A stretch of DNA of 64,000 nucleotides, taken from NCBI RefSeq assembly GCF_011751945.2, contig NZ_CP064951.1, forward strand, positions 744,001 through 808,000. Reading direction: 5' to 3'. Source of the DNA: Actinomyces sp. zg-332. Lineage in GTDB: Bacteria > Actinomycetota > Actinomycetes > Actinomycetales > Actinomycetaceae. How positions within the stretch are numbered: the first letter of the stretch is position 1; each line of letters starts with the position of its first letter. The notes below the pieces were generated by a model. That model worked only from the letters and a program-made list of their open reading frames with translations, was not told the DNA's origin and made no database searches. Positions 1-9,303 of this stretch are shown one piece after another. The position numbers and the translations under genes were made by a program.

Positions 1-1026
1 GCAATATGGAAAGAAATAGGGTACGAAATTCCTACACCGATCCAGCGTATGACTTATCATGAGGCTATGCGTCGTTTCGGTTCAGACAAACCTGATTTGC
101 GTTTTGGTGTCGAAATAGTTGATTTAACTGAATATTTTAAAGATACACCTTTCCGTGTGTTCCAAAATGAATACGTTGGTGCTGTTGTAATGCCAGGTGG
201 TGCTTCACAGCCTCGTCGTGCTTTTGATGGCTGGCAGGAATGGGCTAAGCAACGTGGTGCTAAAGGTTTGGCTTATGTGACGGTTGCTGAAGATGGAACA
301 CTTGGAGGTCCTGTAGCCAAGAACATTACAGATAGCGAACGTGATGGCTTGTGTGAAGTAACAGGAGCTAAACAGGGTGACTGTATTTTCTTTGCTGCTG
401 GTGGAACTGATGAAGCACGTTCACTGCTTGGCGCTGCTCGTCTTGAAATTGGACGCCGTTGTAACCTTATTAATGAGGATGAATGGTCATTCTTATGGGT
501 TGTTGATGCTCCTTTGTTCAAACCATCAGGTAGCGATGACGATGTTGACTTGGGTTCATCAGCTTGGACCGCAGTTCACCACGCTTTCACTTCACCTACA
601 CCTGAGTGGATTGATCGTTTTGAGGAAGATCCAGGTAATGCTTTAGCATACGCATACGATATTGTATGTAATGGTAATGAAATTGGTGGTGGATCTATAC
701 GTATCCATCGTCGTGATGTTCAAGAACGCGTTTTTGACGTTATGGGTATTGGTCCTGAAGAAGCACAGGAAAAGTTTGGTTTCTTGCTAGATGCTTTCAA
801 ATTTGGTGCACCTCCTCATGGTGGTTTAGCATTGGGTTGGGATCGTGTTTTGACTTTGTTAACTAAGTCTGATTCTATCCGTGATGTTATTGCTTTCCCT
901 AAGTCTGGTGGAGGTTTTGATCCATTGACTCAAGCTCCAGCACCAATTACAGCTGAACAACGTGCTGAAGCTGGTGTTGATGCAGTATTTGAAGAAGATG
1001 AAGAATCTGAATCTGAAAAAGAATAA
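1..1026 (+). CDS. aspS: Aspartate-tRNA ligase, C-terminal part (5' end outside window)
   Basis: The reading frame is open from base 1, so only the last 341 codons are present. It charges tRNA-Asp (or Asp and Asn if non-discriminating) in the cytoplasm. The window shows the segment around [18 protein letters not shown] that follows the catalytic motif 2 region, then the GAD insertion domain typical of bacterial AspRS, and near the end class II motif 3, seen as [15 protein letters not shown]. Motif 2 itself lies upstream of the window. The C-terminus is an acidic tail rich in E, D and S, common in actinobacterial AspRS. A hairpin terminator follows 14 bases after the stop. Family assignment is certain; tRNA specificity cannot be judged. 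Confidence 0.97.
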   Translation, partial: AIWKEIGYEIPTPIQRMTYHEAMRRFGSDKPDLRFGVEIVDLTEYFKDTPFRVFQNEYVGAVVMPGGASQPRRAFDGWQEWAKQRGAKGLAYVTVAEDGTLGGPVAKNITDSERDGLCEVTGAKQGDCIFFAAGGTDEARSLLGAARLEIGRRCNLINEDEWSFLWVVDAPLFKPSGSDDDVDLGSSAWTAVHHAFTSPTPEWIDRFEEDPGNALAYAYDIVCNGNEIGGGSIRIHRRDVQERVFDVMGIGPEEAQEKFGFLLDAFKFGAPPHGGLALGWDRVLTLLTKSDSIRDVIAFPKSGGGFDPLTQAPAPITAEQRAEAGVDAVFEEDEESESEKE

Positions 1027-1040
1027 CTAATATTTACGAG

Positions 1041-1077
1041 AATTGGCTCTAGCGTTTTGTTAGGGCCAATTTTTATT
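1041..1077 (+). terminator. Rho-independent terminator of aspS
   Basis: An 11-bp stem pairs AATTGGCTCTA (1041-1051) with TAGGGCCAATT (1061-1071), with one G-T wobble and a 9-base loop, followed by a T-rich tail. It begins 14 bases after the aspS stop codon. Confidence 0.85.
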
Positions 1078-1641
1078 ACTTGTTAGTACTGCGTAAATGC
1101 TAAGAACGGAAAGAGTTTTTATGCTACTGAAGGTAAGCTAATTTCTACTGCTTTAGGTGTGAATAGAATTAACAGGTTTTTAGTGTGAAAGCTTGAGAAT
1201 AAGTATTGCTATGAGCACATAGAAAGTTGGGAAGCTAACTGCAAAACAGAATAAGTTTTAGTAAGAGAGGTTTTTGTTCCTAATACTACTTTGTAAATTG
1301 TTAAGTATTGATAAATATTTGATGCTTAGTTGTCGATGTCCTAGTGATTACAAAAGAAATAGCTGGGCGTATTGAAAACATAGGAGTTGGTGATTCTATA
1401 TACAAGGTATCTTCTATGAATAATAGTATTTTTTAATTTTACTTCTTTTACTCGCTTAGAATATGACAAGATTATTTTTATACGAGAACTAGGTCAAAAT
1501 AGTTAGCTATCTCAATAGAATATATGTTAATACTGGAAATTTTATATAGTTTCTTTCAATAGTTTTAATTACTAATTTATAGTTATCCACAATTTTAAAA
1601 TTCTTTCTTCGCTAGCGTTTGATTTTTGTTTTACTAGATAC
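1078..1641. other. Gene-free spacer with possible decayed coding stretch
   Basis: No intact gene is seen between aspS and the YraN-type gene. On the plus strand at about 1095-1296 one frame reads as coding-like sequence interrupted by two stops, and a second short coding-like stretch in another frame lies at about 1344-1435. This could be an eroded gene of unknown identity. A single DnaA-box 9-mer occurs at 1583-1591, but one copy is expected by chance in AT-rich DNA of this length. Confidence 0.35.
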
Positions 1642-2121
1642 ATGACTAATGAAGAAAAAAGAGTTACGCAAAATAAACTGGAAAGTTTATCATCTGACCA
1701 CATAAAAATAAGCAACAAGGTGAATGCTAAAACACGTAATGCTTCTTTTTATACTCGTAGTAAACTTGTGGGAATTATAGGTGAAAAAATAGCTCAACGT
1801 TACTTGAAAAATAATGGTTGGCATATAGTTGATTGCAATATTTATTATAGAAATGGCGAGTTAGATATCATTGCCTCTAAAAATGAAAATTTAGTGTTTT
1901 TTGAAGTTAAAACAAGAACAAACGACAAATATGGTGGCAGCGTAAACGCAATTACTGCTAAGAAAATAAGCACTATAGAATCTTTAGCAAATCAATGGTT
2001 ATACGAAAACGATTTCCAAAGAGCTTATAAGAGTTATCGTATTGACGCAATTTTAATTGATATAAATTCTTCATTAAACGGAGTAATAAAGCATATTAAA
2101 GGAATTAGATATGGTGAATAA
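1642..2121 (+). CDS. YraN/UPF0102 family endonuclease-like protein
   Basis: The 159-residue protein carries the UPF0102 signature: GEKIAQRYLKNNGW at residues 47-60, NGELDII at 71-77 and FFEVKTRT at 86-93. The E/D...ExK layout is that of restriction-endonuclease-fold nucleases, probably Holliday-junction- or DNA-end-directed, though the cellular role of this family is not settled. Family members are usually about 120 residues; here there is an N-terminal extension of roughly 40 residues of low complexity. I see no clear ribosome-binding site before the ATG, so a later start is possible. The gene overlaps the next one by 11 bases. The order yraN-comM-dprA is a standard actinobacterial cluster. 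Confidence 0.85.
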   Translation: MTNEEKRVTQNKLESLSSDHIKISNKVNAKTRNASFYTRSKLVGIIGEKIAQRYLKNNGWHIVDCNIYYRNGELDIIASKNENLVFFEVKTRTNDKYGGSVNAITAKKISTIESLANQWLYENDFQRAYKSYRIDAILIDINSSLNGVIKHIKGIRYGE

Positions 2122-3649
2122 ATACGGTTCAGCTATGTCTATAAGTTTGATAGGCATAAATGGAAAACCTGTAAAAGTTGAAACAGATATTAGTATGGGG
2201 TTACCTAGATTTACTATTATAGGCTTGCCTGATTTGTCTTTAAAAGAAGCTAAATACAGGGTGAATTCAGCTTTTAATTACTGTAACCTTGGCGTCCATG
2301 CAGGAAATATTACTGTAAATCTTTCACCTGCGTGTTTATATAAAACTGGTAGTGGATTTGATTTAGCGATTGCGATATCTATATTATGTGCTGATAAAAA
2401 GATTGACTTTGATAAAGTAAAAAATTGGATGTTCATTTCTGAATTAGGACTAGATGGGAAACTCTATCCTGTAAATGGCATACTACCGATGGTAAATGCT
2501 GCAGTGAAAAATGGTTACAAAAATATTGTAGTGGCAAAACAATGTGAATATGAAGCGAAATTAGTAGACGGTAGTAATATTTTTCCGGCTGATAATTTAG
2601 TTGAAGTTTTGAACTACTTTGGAGGTAGTTTTAAAGTTCCGCAATATGATTTAGAAAAGAACTCATATGATGGAATAGAAAAGTATAATTTATTTTCCCC
2701 AATTGATATGAGTGAAATTAAGGGTAATACTTTAGCCAAATATGGTTTGGAAGTTGCTGCTTGTGGTGGGCATAATGTTTTTATGCTTGGCACGGCTGGT
2801 AGTGGTAAAACAATGCTAGCTAAAAGTATGTGTAGTATTTTGCCTGAGTTATCTAAGAGTGACTCCCTTGATGTTTCTTCGATTTATTCAGTTGCTGGCA
2901 AAAATATTGGTGGGAGACTGATAAAAACTCCTCCTTTTTACGCGCCTCATCACAGTGCTACTTTACCTTCTTTAATTGGAGGTGGAACTAATATTAAACC
3001 AGGTGCAATTTCACTAGCTCATAAAGGTATTTTATTTATCGATGAAGCGGGAGAGTTTCCAGCTAGAGCTTTGGATAGTTTGCGTCAGCCATTAGAGGAT
3101 AAGTATATAACTATTAGTAGAGTAAATTCTATAGCTGTTTATCCTGCTGACTTCCAACTATTACTTGCTAGCAATCCGTGTCCTTGTGGAAATTTTGCTT
3201 CCAAAACTCATGAATGTAAATGTAGTGCATATCAGGTTAATAAATATATGTCTAAAATTTCTGGACCTCTACTAGATAGGGTAGATATACAACTTCGTGT
3301 ACAGACTCAAAAGAGGCAAACATTCGATATGGAAAGTGAAGAGAAATCAGAAACTATTTTATCTCGCGTTATTGAAGCTAGAAAGCGCATATTACTAAAG
3401 TATAAAGATATAAATGTAAGTATTTCTAAAGATTTATTACCGAAACATTTACGTTCTAGTGTAAGCAAAATAGATGGCGATGGATATTTACTTGTAGAGT
3501 CACAAATCTCTAAAGGGAAACTTTCAATGCGTGGAGCTGATAAGGTTTTACGACTCGGAGTATCTATTGCTGCTTTAGATGGGTGTGATGTTGTTAGCCA
3601 AGATCATATAGCACAAGCATTAATTTTACGTACAAACATCAACGAATAG
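2111..3649 (+). CDS. comM: YifB/ComM family Mg-chelatase-like AAA+ ATPase
   Basis: The 512-residue protein is a ComM-type AAA+ ATPase. ComM homologues act as hexameric helicases that promote branch migration during recombination of incoming DNA. The N-terminal third has the Lon-substrate-domain-like fold of the family. Walker A, GTAGSGKT, lies at residues 227-234 and Walker B, ILFIDE, at 307-312. The cysteine motif NPCPCG lies at 355-360, and a Mg-chelatase C-terminal domain ends the protein. It overlaps the YraN gene and is followed 18 bases later by dprA, so the three are likely one transcript. The coupling with DprA suggests DNA uptake or recombination, although no uptake machinery is visible here. 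Confidence 0.95.
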   Translation: MVNKYGSAMSISLIGINGKPVKVETDISMGLPRFTIIGLPDLSLKEAKYRVNSAFNYCNLGVHAGNITVNLSPACLYKTGSGFDLAIAISILCADKKIDFDKVKNWMFISELGLDGKLYPVNGILPMVNAAVKNGYKNIVVAKQCEYEAKLVDGSNIFPADNLVEVLNYFGGSFKVPQYDLEKNSYDGIEKYNLFSPIDMSEIKGNTLAKYGLEVAACGGHNVFMLGTAGSGKTMLAKSMCSILPELSKSDSLDVSSIYSVAGKNIGGRLIKTPPFYAPHHSATLPSLIGGGTNIKPGAISLAHKGILFIDEAGEFPARALDSLRQPLEDKYITISRVNSIAVYPADFQLLLASNPCPCGNFASKTHECKCSAYQVNKYMSKISGPLLDRVDIQLRVQTQKRQTFDMESEEKSETILSRVIEARKRILLKYKDINVSISKDLLPKHLRSSVSKIDGDGYLLVESQISKGKLSMRGADKVLRLGVSIAALDGCDVVSQDHIAQALILRTNINE

Positions 3650-3667
3650 TGAAATATAGGATAGAAA

Positions 3668-4816
3668 ATGTATTCAGAAAAAGACTTACTTTGGATTAGT
3701 TTATCTATATGCAATAGTTATAGTACTTTACCTTTAACTCAAGCTTTAATAAAAAACTGTGGCATAGAAGACACATTAAAAATGATAAAAGAATATGATT
3801 CAACATCGTTGTTACTTCCAAATAGTGTTTATGACAGTTCTTATAGTAAAAGATTTAATAATACATATTTGCATAGAAGTTTTGGGTATTTAAAAGAAAT
3901 ACTAAGCGTAAAAAGTGTTGAGCAAATTCTTAATCAGTGTGAGAAATTAAAAGTTAAAGTCATAACGTCTGAGAGTGATTTTTGGCCTAGACAACTTGAA
4001 TTTTTGGAGCTTGAAAAACCGTTGGCGTTATGGTGTCGTGGAGATAACTTAGAACTTTTGCCTAAAAATAATATGATTTCGGTTGTTGGCTCAAGAAAAT
4101 GTTCAATCTATGGTAGAAATACTGCTATTGATTTTTCTTATGATTTGGCTGAGAAGAATTTTACTATAGTATCTGGTGGGGCTTATGGTATAGATATTTA
4201 TTCTCATATAGGAGCGTTAAATTCTACTGGTAACACTATAAGTGTTTTAGCTGGTGGGGTAGATAGACTTTATCCTTCTTCTAATATTTCAGTTTTCAAC
4301 TCTATATTAGAAAACGGGCTTATAATTAGTGAAAATCCGATAGGTGTTAGACCAGCGAAATGGAAATTTTTGGAAAGAAATAGGATAATTGCTGCTTTAT
4401 CAAAAGTAGTGCTAGTTGTTGAGGCACCGGAAAAATCTGGTTCACTAAATACAGCTAGCTATGCCGTTGAGTATGGAAAAAATTTAGGAGTTATACCAGG
4501 GAACATAGATTCTAGTTTTTGTGCAGGAAGTAATGCTCTTCTAAAACAAGGAGCTTACCCTATTACTTGTGTAAACGATGTGCTAGAACTAATGGGAGAA
4601 AAGTACGTTCAAGAAGAGCTGTTTGAACACGCTGAGAATGAAAATACGGTTGCTCAAAAACGTATACTTTCCAGTCTTTATAAAACTAAATCTAAGACAC
4701 TTGAAGAACTATTTTTAGAATGCGAATTAGATGTTAAACAAATGTTGAAAACACTTTCTTTTCTTGAGACTAAAGGTAAATGTTTACGCAAAAATAATGG
4801 ATGGGTTTTGCTATAA
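3668..4816 (+). CDS. dprA: DNA-processing protein DprA
   Basis: DprA binds single-stranded DNA and loads RecA onto it during transformation. The 382-residue protein has the full Rossmann-like core: GSRKCS at 141-146, SGGAYGID at 169-176, GGVD at 196-199, ERNRIIA at 236-242 and SGSLNTA at 257-263. An N-terminal helical region comes first and a C-terminal winged-helix domain of about 60 residues ends it, so the protein is complete. The start is 18 bases after comM, with a weak purine stretch before the ATG. Together with comM this indicates at least a past capacity for natural transformation. Confidence 0.95.
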   Translation: MYSEKDLLWISLSICNSYSTLPLTQALIKNCGIEDTLKMIKEYDSTSLLLPNSVYDSSYSKRFNNTYLHRSFGYLKEILSVKSVEQILNQCEKLKVKVITSESDFWPRQLEFLELEKPLALWCRGDNLELLPKNNMISVVGSRKCSIYGRNTAIDFSYDLAEKNFTIVSGGAYGIDIYSHIGALNSTGNTISVLAGGVDRLYPSSNISVFNSILENGLIISENPIGVRPAKWKFLERNRIIAALSKVVLVVEAPEKSGSLNTASYAVEYGKNLGVIPGNIDSSFCAGSNALLKQGAYPITCVNDVLELMGEKYVQEELFEHAENENTVAQKRILSSLYKTKSKTLEELFLECELDVKQMLKTLSFLETKGKCLRKNNGWVLL

Positions 4817-4870
4817 AGAAATCATTTGTTAAAGTTATCCTATAAATTGCTTATATTTGTGAGGACTTTT

Positions 4871-5806
4871 ATGCAAAATAACAGTATTGATACGCTCATT
4901 GAAGACTATAAAGTGTACTTACTTAAGAATGAAGGTTTGAGTGATAATACTGTTAAGGCTTATATTAGTGACTTGAAGATTCTTTTTGAATTACTAGCTA
5001 TAAAAGAAAAACAAGATTTACAAACTATCGATTTGTATGTTTTGCGAGGTTATCTAGCTGAAATATCAAATAGCGTAAATAAATCATCAATTGCCCGGAA
5101 AAACGTTGCTATTAAAAAGTTTTCATCGTGGGCTTTAACAAAAGGATATATAGAAGTTGATTTTGCTAGTAAGATTCAAATACCTAAGTTTGAAAATAAA
5201 TTGCCTGAAGTAATAGAAGAAAACTCTCTATCTTTAATGCTGGATACTCTAAAAGAAAAATCTAAAAGTACTGAAGGGATTTCTGAGGAAAAAATATTTA
5301 TATCTAATGTTAGAGCGTGGGTAATTTTGGAAATATTTTATGGAAGTGGAATACGTATTTCTGAGTTAGTAAATATAGATTTACAAGATATAGATTTTTC
5401 CAATAGTACGCTAAGAGTTGTAGGTAAAGGTGATAAAACTAGAGTAGTGCCAATGAGTAAATCAAGTATTGAGGCAGTAAATTACTACTTAGATAAAGTG
5501 TATTATAAAATTGTAGACTCTAGCTCCTTAGAGAATGCTTTATTTTTAGGTGATAGGGGTAAGAGGATTAATCCTAGAATAGTTAGGAAAATCGTAAACG
5601 AAAATACTCTGCGATATACGGGTAGTAAAGTTTCTCCTCACGCTTTGCGTCACTCTTCAGCGACTCATATGCTATCAGGTGGTGCAGATTTGCGTGTTGT
5701 ACAAGAAATGTTAGGACACGCAAGTTTACAGACTACACAACGTTATACACACGTTGACACTAAGCGATTGAAAAAAGTCTATAAGCAAGCACACCCTAGA
5801 GCATAA
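4871..5806 (+). CDS. xerC: Tyrosine recombinase XerC-like
   Basis: This is a tyrosine recombinase of XerC/XerD type, which resolves chromosome dimers at dif sites. I chose the ATG at 4871 (311 residues) because GAGGA lies 8 bases upstream; the in-frame TTG at 4826 would add a hydrophobic tail foreign to the family. The N-terminal SAM-like core-binding domain covers roughly residues 5-95. The catalytic set is complete: R162, K186, H257, R260, H283 and nucleophile Y292. The position after dprA matches actinobacterial xerC. No second Xer gene precedes parA, where xerD often lies, so the partner must be elsewhere or absent. Confidence 0.92.
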   Translation: MQNNSIDTLIEDYKVYLLKNEGLSDNTVKAYISDLKILFELLAIKEKQDLQTIDLYVLRGYLAEISNSVNKSSIARKNVAIKKFSSWALTKGYIEVDFASKIQIPKFENKLPEVIEENSLSLMLDTLKEKSKSTEGISEEKIFISNVRAWVILEIFYGSGIRISELVNIDLQDIDFSNSTLRVVGKGDKTRVVPMSKSSIEAVNYYLDKVYYKIVDSSSLENALFLGDRGKRINPRIVRKIVNENTLRYTGSKVSPHALRHSSATHMLSGGADLRVVQEMLGHASLQTTQRYTHVDTKRLKKVYKQAHPRA

Positions 5807-6326
5807 CTAGCTTTTTCTTAAGGGAAATAGATTTATTTTTCTAAATACTTCGTGGTTGCTAGCTTTTTTGAAGTTTCTTTGTACTAAATTTTTCTTTTGC
5901 GACTCTCATCTCAATTATAGGAGTAAACTAAATATTTGAGCTATCTTAAATTTTTCTTTTGACGGTGTAGGTTGAGAATATACAGTAGAAGTTTAGATGT
6001 TTTGATAACTTTTAGATTTTAAAAGACAAATAGTGTCTTAAAATATTTTAAGGCTTATTTTGTACTACTAAGAAACTGCCAGTTAAACAACTTTGTATGG
6101 AGTTATGCTAAATAAACCCTATGTTATATTAGCATTTAACTCTATAAAGAGTTATTATTTATTTAATATTACTAGCAAGATTCGTATCAATACAAAAATC
6201 ATATACGCATTAAATTAATAATACTTTTTACTAAAAGCAACAATTTTATCTGTGAATTCTAAGTTCTAGTACTTTTATAAAATAGGAAAGTTGCTGTAGT
6301 TTGCTTGTCGATATATAGGAGTAATT
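5807..6326. other. Spacer without recognisable genes
   Basis: No credible reading frame, RNA gene or strong hairpin is seen. The last 15 bases contain the ribosome-binding site of the following acetyltransferase gene. Confidence 0.5.
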
Positions 6327-6806
6327 ATGAAGTTACGTTTGTATAGTCAGCTAAAACACGTCCATCTCTTAAAAGCCTACTCTTTAAATGACGTTACACA
6401 TACCGATTCTCCTCAGAGCATTATCAGTAAGACTCAGTCAGATAATGAAAGATATTCAGTTGTAATTACGGATAATGATGAAAGTAATATAATTGGATTC
6501 TTTTGCTTACATATAGGGTCAGGCCCAGAAGAATACGGTTTTTATCAAAAAGGTTATGCTTTAGTAAGAGGATTTTCAATTGACGACCGTTATAAAAATC
6601 AAGGATATGGTTCTAAAGCTTTAAATGATATTTTTGATTTTATGGACTCAAACTTGGATTTAAAGATAGATAACGTTATTTTGGCTGTTAACGAAAATAA
6701 CATTTTTGCACAAAAAGCTTATAAAAAATCTGGGTTTACTGTAATTAAAAACAATATAGAAGGAAAACTAGGAAAATTACTTATCATGGAGAAAAGCAGA
6801 GCCTAA
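6327..6806 (+). CDS. GNAT family N-acetyltransferase
   Basis: This 159-residue protein has the GNAT acetyl-CoA-binding motif A, visible as RGFSIDDRYKNQGYGSKAL around residues 91-109, where the Q/R-x-x-G-x-G/A pyrophosphate loop is KNQGYGSKA. A motif B region follows (NENNIFAQKAYKKSGF, about 130-145) and is typical of enzymes acylating a small-molecule or protein amine. The substrate cannot be deduced. A clear GGAG lies 7 bases before the ATG. The gene stands alone between two long gene-poor spacers, so it is likely a single-gene unit. Confidence 0.88.
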   Translation: MKLRLYSQLKHVHLLKAYSLNDVTHTDSPQSIISKTQSDNERYSVVITDNDESNIIGFFCLHIGSGPEEYGFYQKGYALVRGFSIDDRYKNQGYGSKALNDIFDFMDSNLDLKIDNVILAVNENNIFAQKAYKKSGFTVIKNNIEGKLGKLLIMEKSRA

Positions 6807-7477
6807 TCAATACTAATAACAACTATTACTACAGATACTTTGGGTATAATACATAAAATTAGCGACTAAGCTGAGTAAAATATGAAAAATACTGTAGATT
6901 TTTTCGAACTAGAGTAGTCATTTAAATGCTTGAGCTTTACTGATTTGAATTTAGTAACCACTCCACTAACTATAAAAGCTGTTTCGTGGCATTTACAACT
7001 AATAAAAGTTATGCTCAGAAACACTTACCTTTTTAGATAGAATAAAACAAGTAATAGCTGTATAAGCCCAAGCAGCTTTCGTAACTTTGATAGTCCTACT
7101 TTTATTCTTAGTTATTAGCTAGGTAAAGTTATCTAAACTATACTTTGCTTAGTATTCTTGGTTGTACACTTTTATAAGGACAATGCCCATAAATACGCTT
7201 ACGTAATACTTGCTTTATAATTGTAAAATTTGTAGTCAATACATGTGCAGTGCGCTTGTAGAGGAATTTATACAGTTCTCGAATATAAGGATTATGCTGA
7301 AATCTTAAGGAATTTTCATAGTATATTCTGAGCTAGATACTACATTTAGTTACTAAACTCTCAAAATATAAAGTACTTTTAAAATACTCTAAATGACTAG
7401 ATAAACTACAAGCATACTTTCCAAACTAAACTATAGGTTTTGCTCAAAGCCTGTAAAAAGAAAAACTAAAAGCTTAG
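6807..7477. other. Spacer without recognisable genes
   Basis: About 670 bases between convergent genes. I see no intact gene, tRNA or strong terminator. Stops are dense in all frames. Confidence 0.5.
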
Positions 7478-8086
7478 TTATAAAATATAGTTCCAGTTGT
7501 AGATAGGAAGTAAAACAATCTTTTCATAAAGAAAGTTTTTAGGATTTAAATACTCATCTTTGCCTGAAATAACGCCAAACTGTAAGGATTTTTCTTTCAT
7601 ATTATCGTAATTTGTTACACCTATAACTTCACCTTTGGCTATGGTAGTTCCAATTTTTAAAGAACTTTCCAACCCTACATAAGTTGTTCGAATATCATTT
7701 ATATGTTTAATTGACAGAATGTTTTTTCCATCAATTTTTCCTCTATAAAAAACTACTCCATCAAAGGGAGCATAAATTTTTTCTCCTTCCGCAACTTCTA
7801 AGTCTAACCCTCGGTTCCCAGCTGAGTATTTAGGTAAATTATCGTCATAATCTTTTAAAATTTTACACTTTGGTTTACAAGGCCAATCAAAATGCATTTT
7901 ATAATGTGTATTTTTAATTATGTAAGGATAAGTGTTTATAGAATCTAAAGTGAGAAAGTTCGATAACGAAAATATAACTGTTAGTAAAATTTGTAGAGAT
8001 AAAACACTAGTTTTCAAAAGTACCTTTGTATAGTTTTTCCTCATTATATTAACAAAATGATTTGCTCCAAAAATTATTTTATACAT
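7478..8086 (-). CDS. M23/LytM-fold protein with lost metal ligands (degenerate peptidase)
   Basis: The protein is a short M23 (LytM, lysostaphin-like) domain behind one hydrophobic N-terminal segment, so it should face the cell wall. I place the start at 8086 because AGGA lies 6 bases upstream; the frame continues to 8173. In active M23 enzymes zinc is held by HxxxD and by the last H of an HxH motif. Here the first site reads NRGLD (N91, D95), and the usual LHFG motif is LQFG (Q169), so two ligands are missing. The surrounding fold is well kept (APFDGVVFYRG, TTYVGLESSLKIG, GEVIGV). It therefore looks like a non-catalytic LytM protein, such as an amidase activator or binding module. Actinobacteria often carry an M23 gene near xerC. 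Confidence 0.75.
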   Translation of the reverse strand: MYKIIFGANHFVNIMRKNYTKVLLKTSVLSLQILLTVIFSLSNFLTLDSINTYPYIIKNTHYKMHFDWPCKPKCKILKDYDDNLPKYSAGNRGLDLEVAEGEKIYAPFDGVVFYRGKIDGKNILSIKHINDIRTTYVGLESSLKIGTTIAKGEVIGVTNYDNMKEKSLQFGVISGKDEYLNPKNFLYEKIVLLPIYNWNYIL

Positions 8087-8425
8087 TTGTTTTCCTAACT
8101 TTACGAAACTTACGTTATCAAAGAAGTAAAACGCTAAGTTATTACTGATAGCTAGTAGCCTAAAATATATCAATGGTTTTTCAAGCAGAATTGATGCGTT
8201 AAAATTTACTTCTATAAGAATATTACTAATGTATCGTGTTGCAGAGAGCTTAATTTAAAATATTGTGGATAAGTATACAGTTTATGAAAACAAGTTTGAA
8301 ATATAATATAAAGTGGAAGATATTAAAATATGTATTAGTTTTAAGTAAACTCATATAAAATATGTAGTAAATAATGTTAGAATAGTTATTTGAAAATGAG
8401 CATAATATATGAAGTGGTTTTTGAT
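8087..8425. other. Divergent spacer upstream of parA
   Basis: Spacer between the LytM-like gene and parA. It contains one DnaA-box 9-mer (TGTGGATAA, 8263-8271), not accompanied by others. The parA frame extends back to a TTG at 8390 and an ATG at 8396. No parS-like palindrome is seen. Confidence 0.4.
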
Positions 8426-9250
8426 ATGAATGAAACAATTGATTTTCCATTACCACCAGCGTTGCATACACATGGTCCTGCAAGAGTTATTGCTATGTGT
8501 AATCAAAAAGGTGGAGTAGGTAAAACAACTACAACTATCAATTTAGCTGCTTCTTTAGCTGAATATGGACGTAAGGTTTTAATAGTTGACTTTGACCCTC
8601 AAGGTGCAGCCTCAGCAGGCTTAGGTATAAACGGTCACGAGTTAGATGAAACTATATACACACTTATGCTAAACCCTAAAATGGATATAAACACAGTTAT
8701 TAGAAAAACTAGTGTTGAAAACTTAGATTTAATACCTGCTAATATCGATTTGTCTGCTGCTGAAGTACAACTAGTCAATGAAGTGGCTCGTGAAAACGTA
8801 CTGAACCGCGTGTTATATCCAATTTTAGAAGACTACGATGTTATTTTCGTTGACTGTCAGCCATCTCTTGGATTACTTACAGTCAATGCGCTTACAGCTG
8901 CACATGGTGTTATCATACCTATGGAAGCTGAATTTTTTGCTTTGCGTGGGGTAGCACTTTTAGTTGAAACAGTAGAAAAAGTACATGACCGTTTGAATCC
9001 AAAGCTAAAAATTGATGGAATTTTATCTACTATGGTAGATAAAAGGACCTTACACGCACGTGAAGTGCTGGAAAGACTTGATGAAGCTTTTGGGGAAACG
9101 GTATTCAAAACTCAGATAGGCAGAACTGTTAAATTCCCTGATGCATCAGTAGCTACAGTTCCTATTACTATATATGCTCCTAATCATGCTGGTTCTCTAG
9201 CATATAAACAACTAGCTCGTGAGCTAATTGCACGAGGATGCGTAGCATAG
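8426..9250 (+). CDS. parA: ParA/Soj family chromosome-partitioning ATPase
   Basis: This is a deviant-Walker ParA ATPase that drives segregation together with ParB. It has KGGVGKTT at residues 28-35, the switch-like VDFDPQGAAS segment and the VDCQPSLG motif. I prefer the ATG at 8426, giving 274 residues that begin MNETIDFPLPP, as this resembles actinobacterial homologues; starts at 8390 (TTG) or 8396 are also open. In most actinobacteria this ParA is followed by scpA and scpB and then rluB; here rluB starts 53 bases after the stop. No parB is adjacent. Confidence 0.92.
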   Translation: MNETIDFPLPPALHTHGPARVIAMCNQKGGVGKTTTTINLAASLAEYGRKVLIVDFDPQGAASAGLGINGHELDETIYTLMLNPKMDINTVIRKTSVENLDLIPANIDLSAAEVQLVNEVARENVLNRVLYPILEDYDVIFVDCQPSLGLLTVNALTAAHGVIIPMEAEFFALRGVALLVETVEKVHDRLNPKLKIDGILSTMVDKRTLHAREVLERLDEAFGETVFKTQIGRTVKFPDASVATVPITIYAPNHAGSLAYKQLARELIARGCVA

Positions 9251-9303
9251 CTGTATTGATTTTAAAATGTCGGTTTATTTAATATTTAATTGGATGGGAT
9301 CTC

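Noticed and set aside
4826-4870. TTG at 4826 as the start of the Xer recombinase
   Set aside because: It would add 15 hydrophobic residues not typical of the family, and the ATG at 4871 has a good ribosome-binding site.
1583-8271. Two perfect DnaA-box 9-mers (1583-1591 and 8263-8271) near parA, as a possible origin
   Set aside because: Single, widely separated copies. About one chance match is expected in 64 kb of AT-rich DNA, and no dnaA, dnaN or box cluster is present.
8250-8483. 77-residue open frame on the minus strand upstream of parA
   Set aside because: It overlaps the parA start antisense, has low-complexity hydrophobic composition and no initiation signal.
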